Assembly (NCBI GenBank): GCA_031273285.1
Contig: JAISSE010000310.1
Location: forward strand, 1-8,100
Source: Prevotellaceae bacterium
GTDB lineage: Bacteria; Bacteroidota; Bacteroidia; Bacteroidales; UBA932
Direction of reading: 5' to 3'
Length of the DNA stretch: 8,100 bases
Both the position numbers and the translations under genes were made by a program. Under the pieces are notes generated by a model, which was not told where the DNA came from, ran no database searches, and saw only the letters and a program-made list of their open reading frames with translations. This document shows, piece by piece, positions 1 through 7,795 of the stretch. The number at the start of each line of letters is the position of its first letter. Positions within the stretch are counted from its first letter, which is position 1.

Positions 1-363
<363 letters not shown>

Positions 364-367
364 AAGA

Positions 368-388
368 TTTGACCTCTTCGGGGTCGAA
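368..388 (+). other. Short hairpin 104 bases past the permease stop
   Basis: Bases 368-376 (TTTGACCTC) pair with 380-388 (GGGGTCGAA) around a 3-base loop, giving nine pairs of which two are G-U wobbles. Because wobbles pair only in the plus-strand RNA, the structure is stronger in the permease transcript than in the gltB transcript. No run of T follows it, so it is not a standard intrinsic terminator. It may instead be a 3'-end stabilising structure or chance. Confidence 0.3.
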
Positions 389-435
389 CTGCATCTCTCC
401 TGTGTGTCTTCTTAAATTGACGACATCGGGGCGCG

Positions 436-478
436 CCGTCTCTACATGTCGCGTCTGTGTTTGTGCATTGTAGAGACC
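436..478. repeat. Inverted repeat with GTCTCTACA arms in the convergent gap
   Basis: GTCTCTACA at 438-446 is matched exactly by TGTAGAGAC at 469-477, with a 22-base GC-rich loop. The partial motif GAGAGACC recurs at 493-500. The whole stretch 389-504 is more GC-rich than the AT-rich repeats on either side and holds no credible reading frame. It looks like an interspersed palindromic repeat of the kind common between Bacteroidota genes. A weak terminator is another possibility. Its family is not known to me. Confidence 0.45.
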
Positions 479-504
479 GGCAACCATATCGGGAGAGACC
501 TTCG

Positions 505-550
505 TAATTTGTAATTGCTAATTTGTAATTGCTAATTCACTCTCAACTCT
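505..550. repeat. AT-rich heptamer-phased repeat (TAATTTG TAATTGC) plus a CTCTCAA copy
   Basis: The 14-mer TAATTTGTAATTGC occurs twice head to tail at 505-532 and starts a third time at 533-537. It consists of two related heptamers of the form TAATTNN, so the period is 7 bases. It is followed at once by CTCTCAACTCT (540-550), the same motif as the inverted TTGAGAG arm at 341-363. The block sits about 55-100 bases past the gltB stop. The rest of the 341-bp gap 265-605 holds the repeats listed here and no gene that I can support. Confidence 0.85.
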
Positions 551-605
551 GACGGGTGTTTCCATTTATATGCAGTCCTTCGGACTATTCTTATCCGCAC
601 TCCTG

Positions 606-3600
606 TCAATAATCATGTTCCACCTGTTCGAGTTTCTTTTTGAGAGCCTCCATTTTTTCTTCGTGAAGAACTTTCTTGTATTCAATCGGCAGGACTTTGA
701 TAAAGCGTTTCACATAATTATCCCAGTCGGACAGAATCCGTCTTGCCACAGGACTTTGGGTGTATGCTTCGTGTGCGGCGATCAGCGAATGCAACTCCTC
801 GCTGTCCGCTTTGTCTTCGATCAGCGAGAGTTCCACCATTTCCATATTGCAGAAATAGTCGAAATTATCATCCATATTGAGAACGTAGGCAATACCGCCG
901 CTCATGCCGGCGGCGAAATTTTTACCGCACGAACCGAGTACCGCCACTCTTCCTCCCGTCATATATTCGCAGCAGTGGTCTCCCGTTCCTTCGACGACGG
1001 CAGTAACGCCGCTGTTTCGCACGCAGAACCGTTCACCGACCCGTCCGCTGATGTACACTTCACCGGAAGTGGCACCGTAAAGCAGCGTGTTGCCGGCGAT
1101 TATGTTTTTCTCCGGTTCGAATGTGCTGCCGGCGGGAGGCATGAGAATTATTCGACCGCCCGACAGTCCTTTGCCGAGATAATCGTTTGCTTCGCCTTCG
1201 AGCCTGAACGTTACTCCGGCAGCCAGAAACGCGCCGAAACTTTGTCCCGCCGAGCCTTTGAACACTATCCGAACGGTTTCGTCGGGCATACCGGCGTTGC
1301 CGTACAGTTTGGCGACTTCGCCCGAAAGCATTGTCCCCACGGCTCGGTCGGTGTTTGCTATCGTGGTTTCGTGATATACGGGTTTAAGCTGTATCAGCGC
1401 CGGTTTTGCCTTTTCGATCAGCGCGATGTCCGGGATACTGTTTGTTCTGTGTTCCTGCGGGGTAGTGAATTTCAGGTCGTTTTTCAGATTTGTATCGAAA
1501 AACAGCATTTTCGAGAAATCCAGTTTTGCGGCTTTTGCATTGCCCGTCTCGATTTTTTCAATCAGGTCGGTACGTCCGACTATTTCGTTCAGACTGCGAA
1601 ATCCCATGCTTGCCAAATGTTCGCGTACTTCCGTGGCTAAAAACGTAAAGAAATTCACAAGGTATTCGTGTTTGCCTCCGAATCGTTTGCGCAGTTCGGG
1701 GTCTTGCGTGGCAACGCCTACGGGACAAGTGTTTAAATGACATTTGCGCATCATCACGCAACCGAGCACGATGAGGGCGCTTGTGGCAAAACCAAATTCT
1801 TCGGCGCCCAGAAGCGCCGAGATGATGATGTCTTTTCCCGTTTTCAGCTGTCCGTCGGTTTGCAGGCGCACATATTTGCGCAAATCGTTTATTACAAGCG
1901 TTTGCTGAGTCTCCGCCAGCCCCAGTTCGCCCGGCATTCCCGCTCTGAATATCGAACTTATCGGGCTTGCACCGGTTCCTCCTTCGCATCCGCTGATTAT
2001 AATCACATCGGCTTTGGCTTTCGCCACGCCGGCGGCAATTGTTCCGACGCCGGTTTCCGACACAAGTTTAACGCTGATTCGTGCGGCAGGATTTATATTC
2101 TTCAGGTCGAAAATCAGCTGTGCCAAATCTTCGATGGAATATATATCGTGATGCGGCGGCGGCGATATCAGCGATATTCCCGGTATCGAATGGCGGGTTG
2201 CGGCAATTATTTTATCGACCTTGTAACCCGGCAGCTGACCGCCCTCACCCGGTTTTGCGCCCTGTGCCACTTTGATTTGTATTTCGTCGGCATTGACCAG
2301 ATATTCCGCCGTAACGCCGAACCGTCCCGATGCGATTTGCTTGATTGCGCTGCGCCTGTTCAGCCCGTCGTCGCCCGTAACGAAGCGGGCGGAGTCTTCG
2401 CCGCCCTCGCCGGTATTGCTTTTTCCGTTGATTGCGTTCAGGGCAACAGCTATGGTTTCATGGGCTTCCTTGCTGATGGAACCGAAGGACATGGCGCCGC
2501 TGACAAAATATGTCATGATATTTTCGACGGATTCGACTTCGGAGATATCTATCGCGCCAGCAGGATTTTTGCGGAAAGTAAGAAAATCTCTGAGAAACAC
2601 AGCCGAAGGCTTGTTGTCCACAATACGGGTAAACTCCTTGAATTTTGCGTAATCGCCCGTTCTTGTCGCTATTTGCAGCTTCGAGATGGTTTCGGGATTC
2701 CATGCGTGGTTTTCGCCGTTACGCCTGTAGGCATACGTTCCGCTGTTTATCGGGTTTGAATCGATTTCATTTTCAAATGCATTCGAATGCCGCACAAGCG
2801 CGTCTGCCGCAATTTCTTCGAGACCGATACCTCCTATTCTGGAGTTCATCCCCTTGAAATATTTTTCGAGAAAAGCCTGACTTAATCCCACCGCTTCAAA
2901 AATCTGCGCTCCGTGATAGCTTCGCAATGTGGATATTCCCATTTTCGACATTATTTTGAGAAGCCCCTTATGTATGGCATTGATATATTTTTTCTCCGCC
3001 GTTTTGTAGTCGTTGCGAATTTCTCCGCGGTTTGTCAAATCATCTATCACCGAAAGCGCCATGTACGGATTGACGGCAGTAGCCCCGAAACCGAACAGCA
3101 GCGCAAAGTGCATAACCTCGCGGGCTTCCGCCGTTTCGGCAATAATGGCTATCTGCATTCTTTTCCGTTTGGCTATAAGATGGTGATGCACGGTCGATAC
3201 CGCCAGAAGCGAAGGTATGGCAGCCCTGTTTGCATCGACGTTTCTGTCGCTTAGTATTATGTAGTTATACCCGTCGCCGACCGCCTGCTCCGCCTTACTG
3301 CAAAGGTCGTCCAGCGCCGACTCCATTCCCCTGTAGCCCTTTTTGGCGTCGAATACCATGGGAAGCGATAAAGCTCTGAATCCCTTGTATCCCAGGTTTG
3401 CCAGAATGTCCAGTTCGTCATTGCCGATAACCGGAGCATGCAGTTTCACCATCTTGCACAAATCCGGCGACGGCTCAAGAAAATTACCGTCCTGACGACC
3501 GATATACAGCGACAGGGACATCACGAGTTCCTCGCGTATGGGGTCTATCGGGGGATTTGTTACCTGCGCGAACAGTTGTCGGAAATAGTTGTACAGCAGC

Positions 3601-5099
3601 TGCGGTTTTTCCGACAGCACCGCCGGAGGCGTGTCGTTGCCCATCGAGCCTACCGGCTCTTTCGCATCGGTAGCCATGGGGATGATTATCCGTTCGATAT
3701 CCTCCTTCGTGTATCCGAAAGCATGGAGAAACTCCCTGTGATTGGCGACGCGGTGCTTAATCACACGTCCGGATGATATGTCGGACAGCATTATTCTGTT
3801 TTTTGCCAGCCATTCTCCGTATGGATGTGCCGAAGCCAGTTCTTTTTTAAGGTCGTAATCGTAATATATTTTGCCCTCTACGGTGTCGATCATCAGCATT
3901 TTGCCCGGTTGCAGACGTCCCTTTTCCTTCACTTCTTCGGCATTGAAGGGGAGTACGCCGGCTTCGGAAGCAATCACGATGGTGTCGTTTTTTGTTATCA
4001 GATAGCGAGCGGGACGCAAACCGTTTCTGTCCAGCATCCCTCCGGCATACCGTCCATCGGTAAACAGCAGATTTGCCGGACCGTCCCACGGCTCCATAAT
4101 CACGCTGTGATACTCGTAGAATGCTTTTAACTCGTTCGATATCGGGTTTTTTTCGTTCCAGCTTTCGGGAACGAGCATGGAGAGTGCGTGCGGCAGACTT
4201 TTTCCCGTCATCACAAAATATTCGAGGACATTGTCGAGCGAGGCGCTGTCGCTCATGCCGTCCTGAATGATGGGGAAAATACCTTCCGCTTCGCTTAGAC
4301 CCGGCGCTTTCAGCACGCTTTCGCGCGCCTGCATCCAGTGCCTGTTTCCGCGAATGGTATTTATTTCGCCGTTGTGTCCCAGCAGGCGGAAAGGCTGCGC
4401 CAAATCCCAGGTGGGCAATGTATTTGTGCTGAAACGCGAATGTACCAGCGCCAGCCCGCTTGTGAAATACGGGTCGCTCAAGTCGGGAAAATATTCCCGC
4501 AACTGCGTTGACGTCAACATGCCCTTATACGTAAGCCGCTGCGACGACAGGCTTACGATATAAAAACCGTGCGCCTTGACGGACGGGAGCGCGCCTATTT
4601 TGTTTTCGATTTTTCTTCTTGCGATATACAGCCTGGTTTCCAGATTTCCCGGACTGTCTTTCCCGACCGCGTATATCTGCTTGATATCGGGTTCCGAATT
4701 TCTTGAGATTTCTCCCAGAATGTCGGTATTGACGGGTACGTCTCTGATTTTAAGCAGCGACAATCCTTCTTCTTCCAGAATTTCCCTGATGACGTCGAGG
4801 CACAGGGCGGAAAGTTTTTTATCTTTCGGTAAAAACAGGATGCCGGTGCCGTATTTCCCCGGTGCGGGTACGGGAATACCCTGTAAAAGTGTAAATTCGT
4901 GGGGAATCTGTACTGTTATCCCTGCTCCGTCGCCTGTTTTGTTGTCGGAACTTTCGGCTCCGCGATGCAGCATGTTTTCAAGAATCCGCAAAGCCTTTTC
5001 GACAATGTCGTGCGATTTGTCGCCCTTGATGTTCGCAATAATTCCCACACCGCAGGAATCATGTTCAAAACCGCATTCATATAAATTTTTTCCTTCCAT
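606..5099 (-). CDS. gltB: Glutamate synthase (NADPH-type) large/alpha subunit
   Basis: This 1497-residue protein is full length for the family (about 1480-1520). It makes two glutamates from glutamine and 2-oxoglutarate in the cytoplasm. Domains in order are a class II glutamine amidotransferase (about 16-430), a central domain (about 470-760), an FMN-binding synthase barrel (about 830-1200) and a C-terminal GXGXG beta-helix (about 1230-1480). Cys16 in HDSCGVG is the expected nucleophile, exposed after removal of a 15-residue propeptide. GHNGEIN lies at 241-247. GAMSFGSISKEAH (868-880) starts the synthase core. Cys1114, Cys1120 and Cys1125 (C-x5-C-x4-C in GCVMMRKCHLNTCPVG) fit the 3Fe-4S cluster. 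GKGLSGGR (1309-1316) belongs to the beta-helix. The segment between NTGEGGEDSARF and SAIKQIASGRFG is short, without the roughly 27-residue insertion of ferredoxin-dependent enzymes, which points to a type that needs a GltD partner. No gltD is adjacent. The ATG at 5097-5099 gives the family-standard N-terminus, 30 bp after dapL. There is no frameshift. Confidence 0.97.
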   Translation of the reverse strand: MEGKNLYECGFEHDSCGVGIIANIKGDKSHDIVEKALRILENMLHRGAESSDNKTGDGAGITVQIPHEFTLLQGIPVPAPGKYGTGILFLPKDKKLSALCLDVIREILEEEGLSLLKIRDVPVNTDILGEISRNSEPDIKQIYAVGKDSPGNLETRLYIARRKIENKIGALPSVKAHGFYIVSLSSQRLTYKGMLTSTQLREYFPDLSDPYFTSGLALVHSRFSTNTLPTWDLAQPFRLLGHNGEINTIRGNRHWMQARESVLKAPGLSEAEGIFPIIQDGMSDSASLDNVLEYFVMTGKSLPHALSMLVPESWNEKNPISNELKAFYEYHSVIMEPWDGPANLLFTDGRYAGGMLDRNGLRPARYLITKNDTIVIASEAGVLPFNAEEVKEKGRLQPGKMLMIDTVEGKIYYDYDLKKELASAHPYGEWLAKNRIMLSDISSGRVIKHRVANHREFLHAFGYTKEDIERIIIPMATDAKEPVGSMGNDTPPAVLSEKPQLLYNYFRQLFAQVTNPPIDPIREELVMSLSLYIGRQDGNFLEPSPDLCKMVKLHAPVIGNDELDILANLGYKGFRALSLPMVFDAKKGYRGMESALDDLCSKAEQAVGDGYNYIILSDRNVDANRAAIPSLLAVSTVHHHLIAKRKRMQIAIIAETAEAREVMHFALLFGFGATAVNPYMALSVIDDLTNRGEIRNDYKTAEKKYINAIHKGLLKIMSKMGISTLRSYHGAQIFEAVGLSQAFLEKYFKGMNSRIGGIGLEEIAADALVRHSNAFENEIDSNPINSGTYAYRRNGENHAWNPETISKLQIATRTGDYAKFKEFTRIVDNKPSAVFLRDFLTFRKNPAGAIDISEVESVENIMTYFVSGAMSFGSISKEAHETIAVALNAINGKSNTGEGGEDSARFVTGDDGLNRRSAIKQIASGRFGVTAEYLVNADEIQIKVAQGAKPGEGGQLPGYKVDKIIAATRHSIPGISLISPPPHHDIYSIEDLAQLIFDLKNINPAARISVKLVSETGVGTIAAGVAKAKADVIIISGCEGGTGASPISSIFRAGMPGELGLAETQQTLVINDLRKYVRLQTDGQLKTGKDIIISALLGAEEFGFATSALIVLGCVMMRKCHLNTCPVGVATQDPELRKRFGGKHEYLVNFFTFLATEVREHLASMGFRSLNEIVGRTDLIEKIETGNAKAAKLDFSKMLFFDTNLKNDLKFTTPQEHRTNSIPDIALIEKAKPALIQLKPVYHETTIANTDRAVGTMLSGEVAKLYGNAGMPDETVRIVFKGSAGQSFGAFLAAGVTFRLEGEANDYLGKGLSGGRIILMPPAGSTFEPEKNIIAGNTLLYGATSGEVYISGRVGERFCVRNSGVTAVVEGTGDHCCEYMTGGRVAVLGSCGKNFAAGMSGGIAYVLNMDDNFDYFCNMEMVELSLIEDKADSEELHSLIAAHEAYTQSPVARRILSDWDNYVKRFIKVLPIEYKKVLHEEKMEALKKKLEQVEHDY

Positions 5100-5129
5100 A
5101 GCTGTTGTAACGAATATATATATGTAAAC

Positions 5130-6326
5130 TTATGAGATTTTCCGTATTCTTTCGACGGCTTCCAGAGTCTCTTCCTTTTGTCCGAATGCCGTGAAACGGA
5201 AGAAGCCTTCGCCCGCCGTACCGAAACCCGAACCGGGGGTTCCGACTGTCTGTACTTTGTTGAGCAGCAAATCGAAAAATTCCCAGGAAGTCATATTGTC
5301 CGGTGTTTTGCACCAGATGTAGGGAGCGTTCACTCCTCCGTAACATTGCAGTCCCAGACTTTCCAGTCCCGACTTAATGATTCCGGCATTTTGCATGTAA
5401 TAGGCAATGGTTTCCCTTGTCTGACGCTGACCTTCGGGCGAATAGACCGCTTCGGCTCCGCGCTGGATAACATATGCCGTTCCGTTGAATTTGGTGGACT
5501 GACGCCGTCTCCACATGGCGTTCAGCGAAAGGATTTCGCCTTTTGATGTTTTGGCGGTCAGGTCTTTTGGCACAACCGTATATCCCGCCCGCAAGCCCGT
5601 AAATCCGGCTGTCTTGGAGAAACTTCTGAACTCAATCGCCACTTCCCTCGCGCCTTCGATTTCGAAAATACTGTGCGGTACGTCCGCTTCGGACACAAAA
5701 GCCTCGTATGCCGCATCGTACAGTATCAGCGACCGGTGTTTCAGCGCATAATCAACCCAGGGTTTCAACTGTGATTTTGTCAGTACCGTTCCCGTCGGAT
5801 TGTTCGGATAGCACAGATAAATCACATCTGCCGTTTTTTCGGGAAACGCCGGCACGAAACCGTTTGCGGGGGTGCAGGGCAGCAGTTCGATGTCGCGTCC
5901 CGCCATTTTATTGGTATCGACATAAACGGGATATGCGGGGTCGGTGATGGCTATCCTGTTGTCCTGCCCCAGTATGTCGCCGATATTTCCCGTGTCGCTT
6001 TTTGCGCCGTCGCTCACGAATATTTCATCGGCTTCGATCGGGATATTTCTGTCCGTAAAATCGTGTTTCAGTATCGCCTGAACCAGAAAATCATAACCCT
6101 CGTAAGGCGCATATCCCCGCAGGGTTTCCGCCCTGCTCATCTCTGCGGTCGCTTTGGTGATGGCGTCGATTACGGCGGGGACAATGGGCTGTGTTATATC
6201 GCCGATTCCCAGACTGATGACTTTCTGTTCGGGATGATTCTCCCGATATTCTTTTACCCGTCTTGCTATTTCTGCAAATAAATAATTGTTACCGATTTCG
6301 GTATAATGCTCATTTAATTTTATCAT
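5130..6326 (-). CDS. dapL: LL-diaminopimelate aminotransferase
   Basis: This 398-residue PLP enzyme of fold type I converts tetrahydrodipicolinate plus glutamate straight to LL-diaminopimelate plus 2-oxoglutarate, bypassing the succinylase or acetylase route of lysine and peptidoglycan synthesis. Visible motifs are the N-terminal NEHYTEIGNNYLFAEIARRV, LRGYAPYEG (69-77), SDGAKSDTGN (105-114), the CYPNNPTG loop (172-179, Asn176), YDAAYE (203-208, Asp204 and Tyr207 contacting the cofactor ring), SFSK (Lys238, Schiff-base lysine), GLRAGY (Arg246, phosphate contact) and FFRFTAFG (Arg377, substrate carboxylate). The SDGAKSDTGN and LRGYAPYEG signatures favour DapL over an ordinary aspartate aminotransferase. 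Its length is close to the usual roughly 410. The ATG at 6324-6326 matches the family N-terminus. It lies 129 bp downstream of dapF, and no TAnnTTTG box is found in that gap, so it is probably read from the dapF promoter. It uses the glutamate that gltB downstream would regenerate. Confidence 0.96.
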   Translation of the reverse strand: MIKLNEHYTEIGNNYLFAEIARRVKEYRENHPEQKVISLGIGDITQPIVPAVIDAITKATAEMSRAETLRGYAPYEGYDFLVQAILKHDFTDRNIPIEADEIFVSDGAKSDTGNIGDILGQDNRIAITDPAYPVYVDTNKMAGRDIELLPCTPANGFVPAFPEKTADVIYLCYPNNPTGTVLTKSQLKPWVDYALKHRSLILYDAAYEAFVSEADVPHSIFEIEGAREVAIEFRSFSKTAGFTGLRAGYTVVPKDLTAKTSKGEILSLNAMWRRRQSTKFNGTAYVIQRGAEAVYSPEGQRQTRETIAYYMQNAGIIKSGLESLGLQCYGGVNAPYIWCKTPDNMTSWEFFDLLLNKVQTVGTPGSGFGTAGEGFFRFTAFGQKEETLEAVERIRKIS

Positions 6327-6419
6327 AATAAAAAATATTTACACTTATGATTCACACGAACCATTGAGAAAAAACATGTTAAATCACTGACTGCATCGAA
6401 CCTGCGTTTGGCTACGCCG

Positions 6420-6466
6420 ATTTTCAATTCGTAATTTTTAATTTTCAATTCGTAATTAATAATATA
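6420..6466. repeat. AT-rich heptamer-phased repeat covering the dapF stop codon
   Basis: Consecutive heptamers from 6425 read CAATTCG, TAATTTT, TAATTTT, CAATTCG, TAATTAA, TAATATA. The 17-mer ATTTTCAATTCGTAATT occurs at 6420-6436 and again, 21 bases on, at 6441-6457. The dapF stop codon (6456-6458 on the minus strand) lies inside the TAATTAA unit, and the following TAATATA unit already codes for the last residues of DapF. AATTCGTAATT-type runs are a familiar intergenic motif in Bacteroidota. Read on the minus strand the repeat encodes [13 protein letters not shown], a typical spurious translation of such elements. Confidence 0.85.
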
Positions 6467-7289
6467 TCCCTTCGAAAACCGTAACGGCTTCGCCGGTAAG
6501 ATACACGTGACTGTTGCTTTCATTCCATTCGATTTCGAGATCTCCGCCCAGTAGAGAAACTGTCGCTTTCCGTTCCAGCTTTCGATTCAGTACGGCAGCC
6601 ACTTCTACCGCGCAGGCGCCTGTTCCGCAAGCCAAAGTCTCTCCGCTGCCGCGTTCCCAGACACGCATTTTGGCATGTACGGGCGAGATGATTTCGACAA
6701 ATTCGACATTCACCCGTTCGGAAAACATCGGATGGTTTTCGATTTTCTTTCCTATCGTTTCCAAATCAAGATTATCAATGCCTTCCGTGAAAATCACCGC
6801 ATGGGGATTGCCCATCGACACAGCGGTCAGGGCATATTTTTCCGGCTCGAAGTCAACGGTTTCGTTGATTAACTGCCGGTCGTGCCATACGACGGGAATA
6901 TTTCCGGCATCCAGAACGGGAGCGCCCATGTCGACTTTTACTTTTTCAACCTTCCCGCCGACAGGGAACAATTCCAAGGTCTTCACCCCCGCCAGAGTTT
7001 CCAGAGTAATCGTCTTCCTGTCGGTATAACCTCTGTCATAGACATACTTGCCCACACAGCGCGACCCGTTGCCGCACATCTGCGCTTCCGAGCCGTCGGC
7101 GTTAAACATGCGCATCCTGAAGTCGCAGACTTCGGAAGGCATTATCAGTATCAATCCGTCGGAACCTATGCCTTTGTGTCTGTCGCTCACTTCGACGGCG
7201 AGCTTTTGCGGATTATCTACATTCTGGTCGAAACAGTCGATATATACATAGTCGTTTCCTGTTCCGTGCATCTTTACAAATTTGAACAT
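6456..7289 (-). CDS. dapF: Diaminopimelate epimerase
   Basis: This 277-residue cytoplasmic, cofactor-free epimerase interconverts LL- and meso-diaminopimelate; meso-DAP feeds both lysine and peptidoglycan. The N-terminal [13 protein letters not shown] (Asn12) is diagnostic. The two catalytic cysteines are Cys72 in MCGNGSRC and Cys221 in [10 protein letters not shown], and both are intact. Other conserved sites are FNADGSE (Asn63), SMGNPHAV (158-165), ERVNVEF (Asn194) and WERGSGET (211-218). Both mirror-image halves of the fold are complete, and the length is normal for the family. I chose the ATG at 7287-7289. The open frame extends to a TTG at 7332-7334, but that codon lies inside the probable -7 promoter box and would add 15 residues not found in the family. 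It is the first gene of the dapF-dapL-gltB set. Its stop codon lies in an AT-rich repeat. Confidence 0.97.
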   Translation of the reverse strand: MFKFVKMHGTGNDYVYIDCFDQNVDNPQKLAVEVSDRHKGIGSDGLILIMPSEVCDFRMRMFNADGSEAQMCGNGSRCVGKYVYDRGYTDRKTITLETLAGVKTLELFPVGGKVEKVKVDMGAPVLDAGNIPVVWHDRQLINETVDFEPEKYALTAVSMGNPHAVIFTEGIDNLDLETIGKKIENHPMFSERVNVEFVEIISPVHAKMRVWERGSGETLACGTGACAVEVAAVLNRKLERKATVSLLGGDLEIEWNESNSHVYLTGEAVTVFEGIYY

Positions 7290-7331
7290 TTTCACCTGAA
7301 TTTTGACGTTTATATTTCTCAAAACCGATTG

Positions 7332-7366
7332 CAAAGATATAAAAGATTATATAAATCGGAAAACAA
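7332..7366 (-). promoter_or_regulatory. Probable Bacteroidota-type promoter for dapF
   Basis: On the minus strand TATCTTTG (7339 down to 7332) matches the -7 consensus TAnnTTTG of Bacteroides sigma-ABfr promoters exactly. A TTTTG tract (TTG at 7366-7364) could be the -33 element, but the 24-base spacing is longer than the usual 19-21, so that half is weak. The box ends 42 bases before the dapF ATG, implying a leader of roughly 35 bases. It is the only CAAAnnTA (plus-strand form) in 7290-7612, and none occurs in the gaps upstream of dapL or gltB. Confidence 0.55.
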
Positions 7367-7404
7367 AAGCCGCGACAGGGATGTTTTTCACTGTTTAAAG
7401 CAGA

Positions 7405-7534
7405 GAGTGTCTTAAAAATCCGTGTAACCGCAAAGGTCGCAAAGTTTATGTTGCCGATACTGTTTCCCCTGTGAATTTTGCGAAAATTCTTTGCGAACCT
7501 TGCGGTTGAAAAATGTCTCTTTTTGGAGACAGCC
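7405..7534. repeat. MITE-like imperfect palindromic element with CGCAAAG arms
   Basis: AACCGCAAAGGTCGCAAAG (7426-7444) is the inverse of CTTTGCGAACCTTGCGGTT (7489-7507) at 17 of 19 positions, with a 44-base interval. Outside these arms a second, looser pair occurs: GAGTGTCTTAAAAA (7405-7418) against the complement of TTTTTGGAGACAGCC (7520-7534), sharing TGTCT and AAAAA. The right end also forms its own 6-bp hairpin, TGTCTC (7514-7519) with GAGACA (7526-7531). The nested inverted ends, roughly 130-bp size and lack of coding capacity fit a miniature inverted-repeat element or a REP-like interspersed repeat. No target-site duplication is obvious. The remaining parts of the gap, 7367-7404 and 7535-7612, show nothing I can name. 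Confidence 0.5.
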
Positions 7535-7612
7535 TCCGGTGTTTATGTCTCCGACAAACTGTTTTATAACGTTTACACGCTTTAGAAGTTCCCTTTATTG
7601 ATTAGTGTTTTA

Positions 7613-7795
7613 TTACTGCACCGTATAGTTTTGTTTGTTACTTACGGCATTTGCAGATGAACGCCTGATTTCAAAATATTTTTTGAGTTCTTCAAAATTC
7701 ATATCTCTTGTATCCTCGTTTATCTGTTTGCGAACCTTACGCATAAATTCAACCGCTTTAAAGCCCTGTATAGCTTCCGATTTCCCTGTTTTCAT
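7613..7795 (-). CDS. Small protein paired with the PIN-domain gene; putative antitoxin-like partner
   Basis: This ORF codes for 60 residues, rich in charged amino acids (KAVEFMRKVRKQINEDTRDMN, then FEELKKYFEIRR), predicted mostly helical, with no signal peptide or membrane segment. The ATG (7793-7795) overlaps the stop codon of the upstream PIN gene in an ATGA arrangement, which points to translational coupling. The segment AVEFMRKVR followed by a helix ending in EELKKYF resembles short helical partner proteins encoded beside PIN-domain genes, but I cannot assign it to a named antitoxin family. From its position I infer that it binds or neutralises the PIN protein. The order toxin first, partner second is the reverse of classic vapBC. 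The last residues (SSANAVSNKQNYTVQ) are low in conserved character. The 4-base overlap is the main reason to accept the gene. Confidence 0.65.
   Translation of the reverse strand: MKTGKSEAIQGFKAVEFMRKVRKQINEDTRDMNFEELKKYFEIRRSSANAVSNKQNYTVQ

Noticed and set aside
570..1640. A 356-codon plus-strand open frame
   Set aside because: It lies wholly antisense to gltB apart from its first bases, has no recognisable domain, and its composition (His, Phe and Arg rich) is that of a complement-strand shadow. GltB motifs are intact through this stretch.
1737..2759. A 340-codon plus-strand open frame
   Set aside because: It is antisense to the most conserved part of gltB (FMN barrel and Fe-S motif). It has no family signature, and its openness comes from the codon bias of the real gene.
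5100..5129. A gltB promoter in the gap after dapL
   Set aside because: It is only 30 bases long, AT-rich, and without a -7 consensus. Read-through from dapL is more likely.
6327..6455. A separate promoter for dapL in the 129-bp gap
   Set aside because: No plus-strand CAAAnnTA (the complement of TAnnTTTG) occurs there. The gap is mostly AT-rich repeat, so co-transcription with dapF is simpler.
6323..6523. A 66-codon minus-strand ORF containing [13 protein letters not shown]
   Set aside because: It is translated from the AT-rich heptamer repeat and the ends of dapF and dapL in another frame. This peptide pattern is a usual artefact of such repeats.
7290..7334. The 15-residue N-terminal extension of DapF from a TTG start
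   Set aside because: The TTG lies in the -7 promoter box, and the added residues precede the family-standard [13 protein letters not shown] start.
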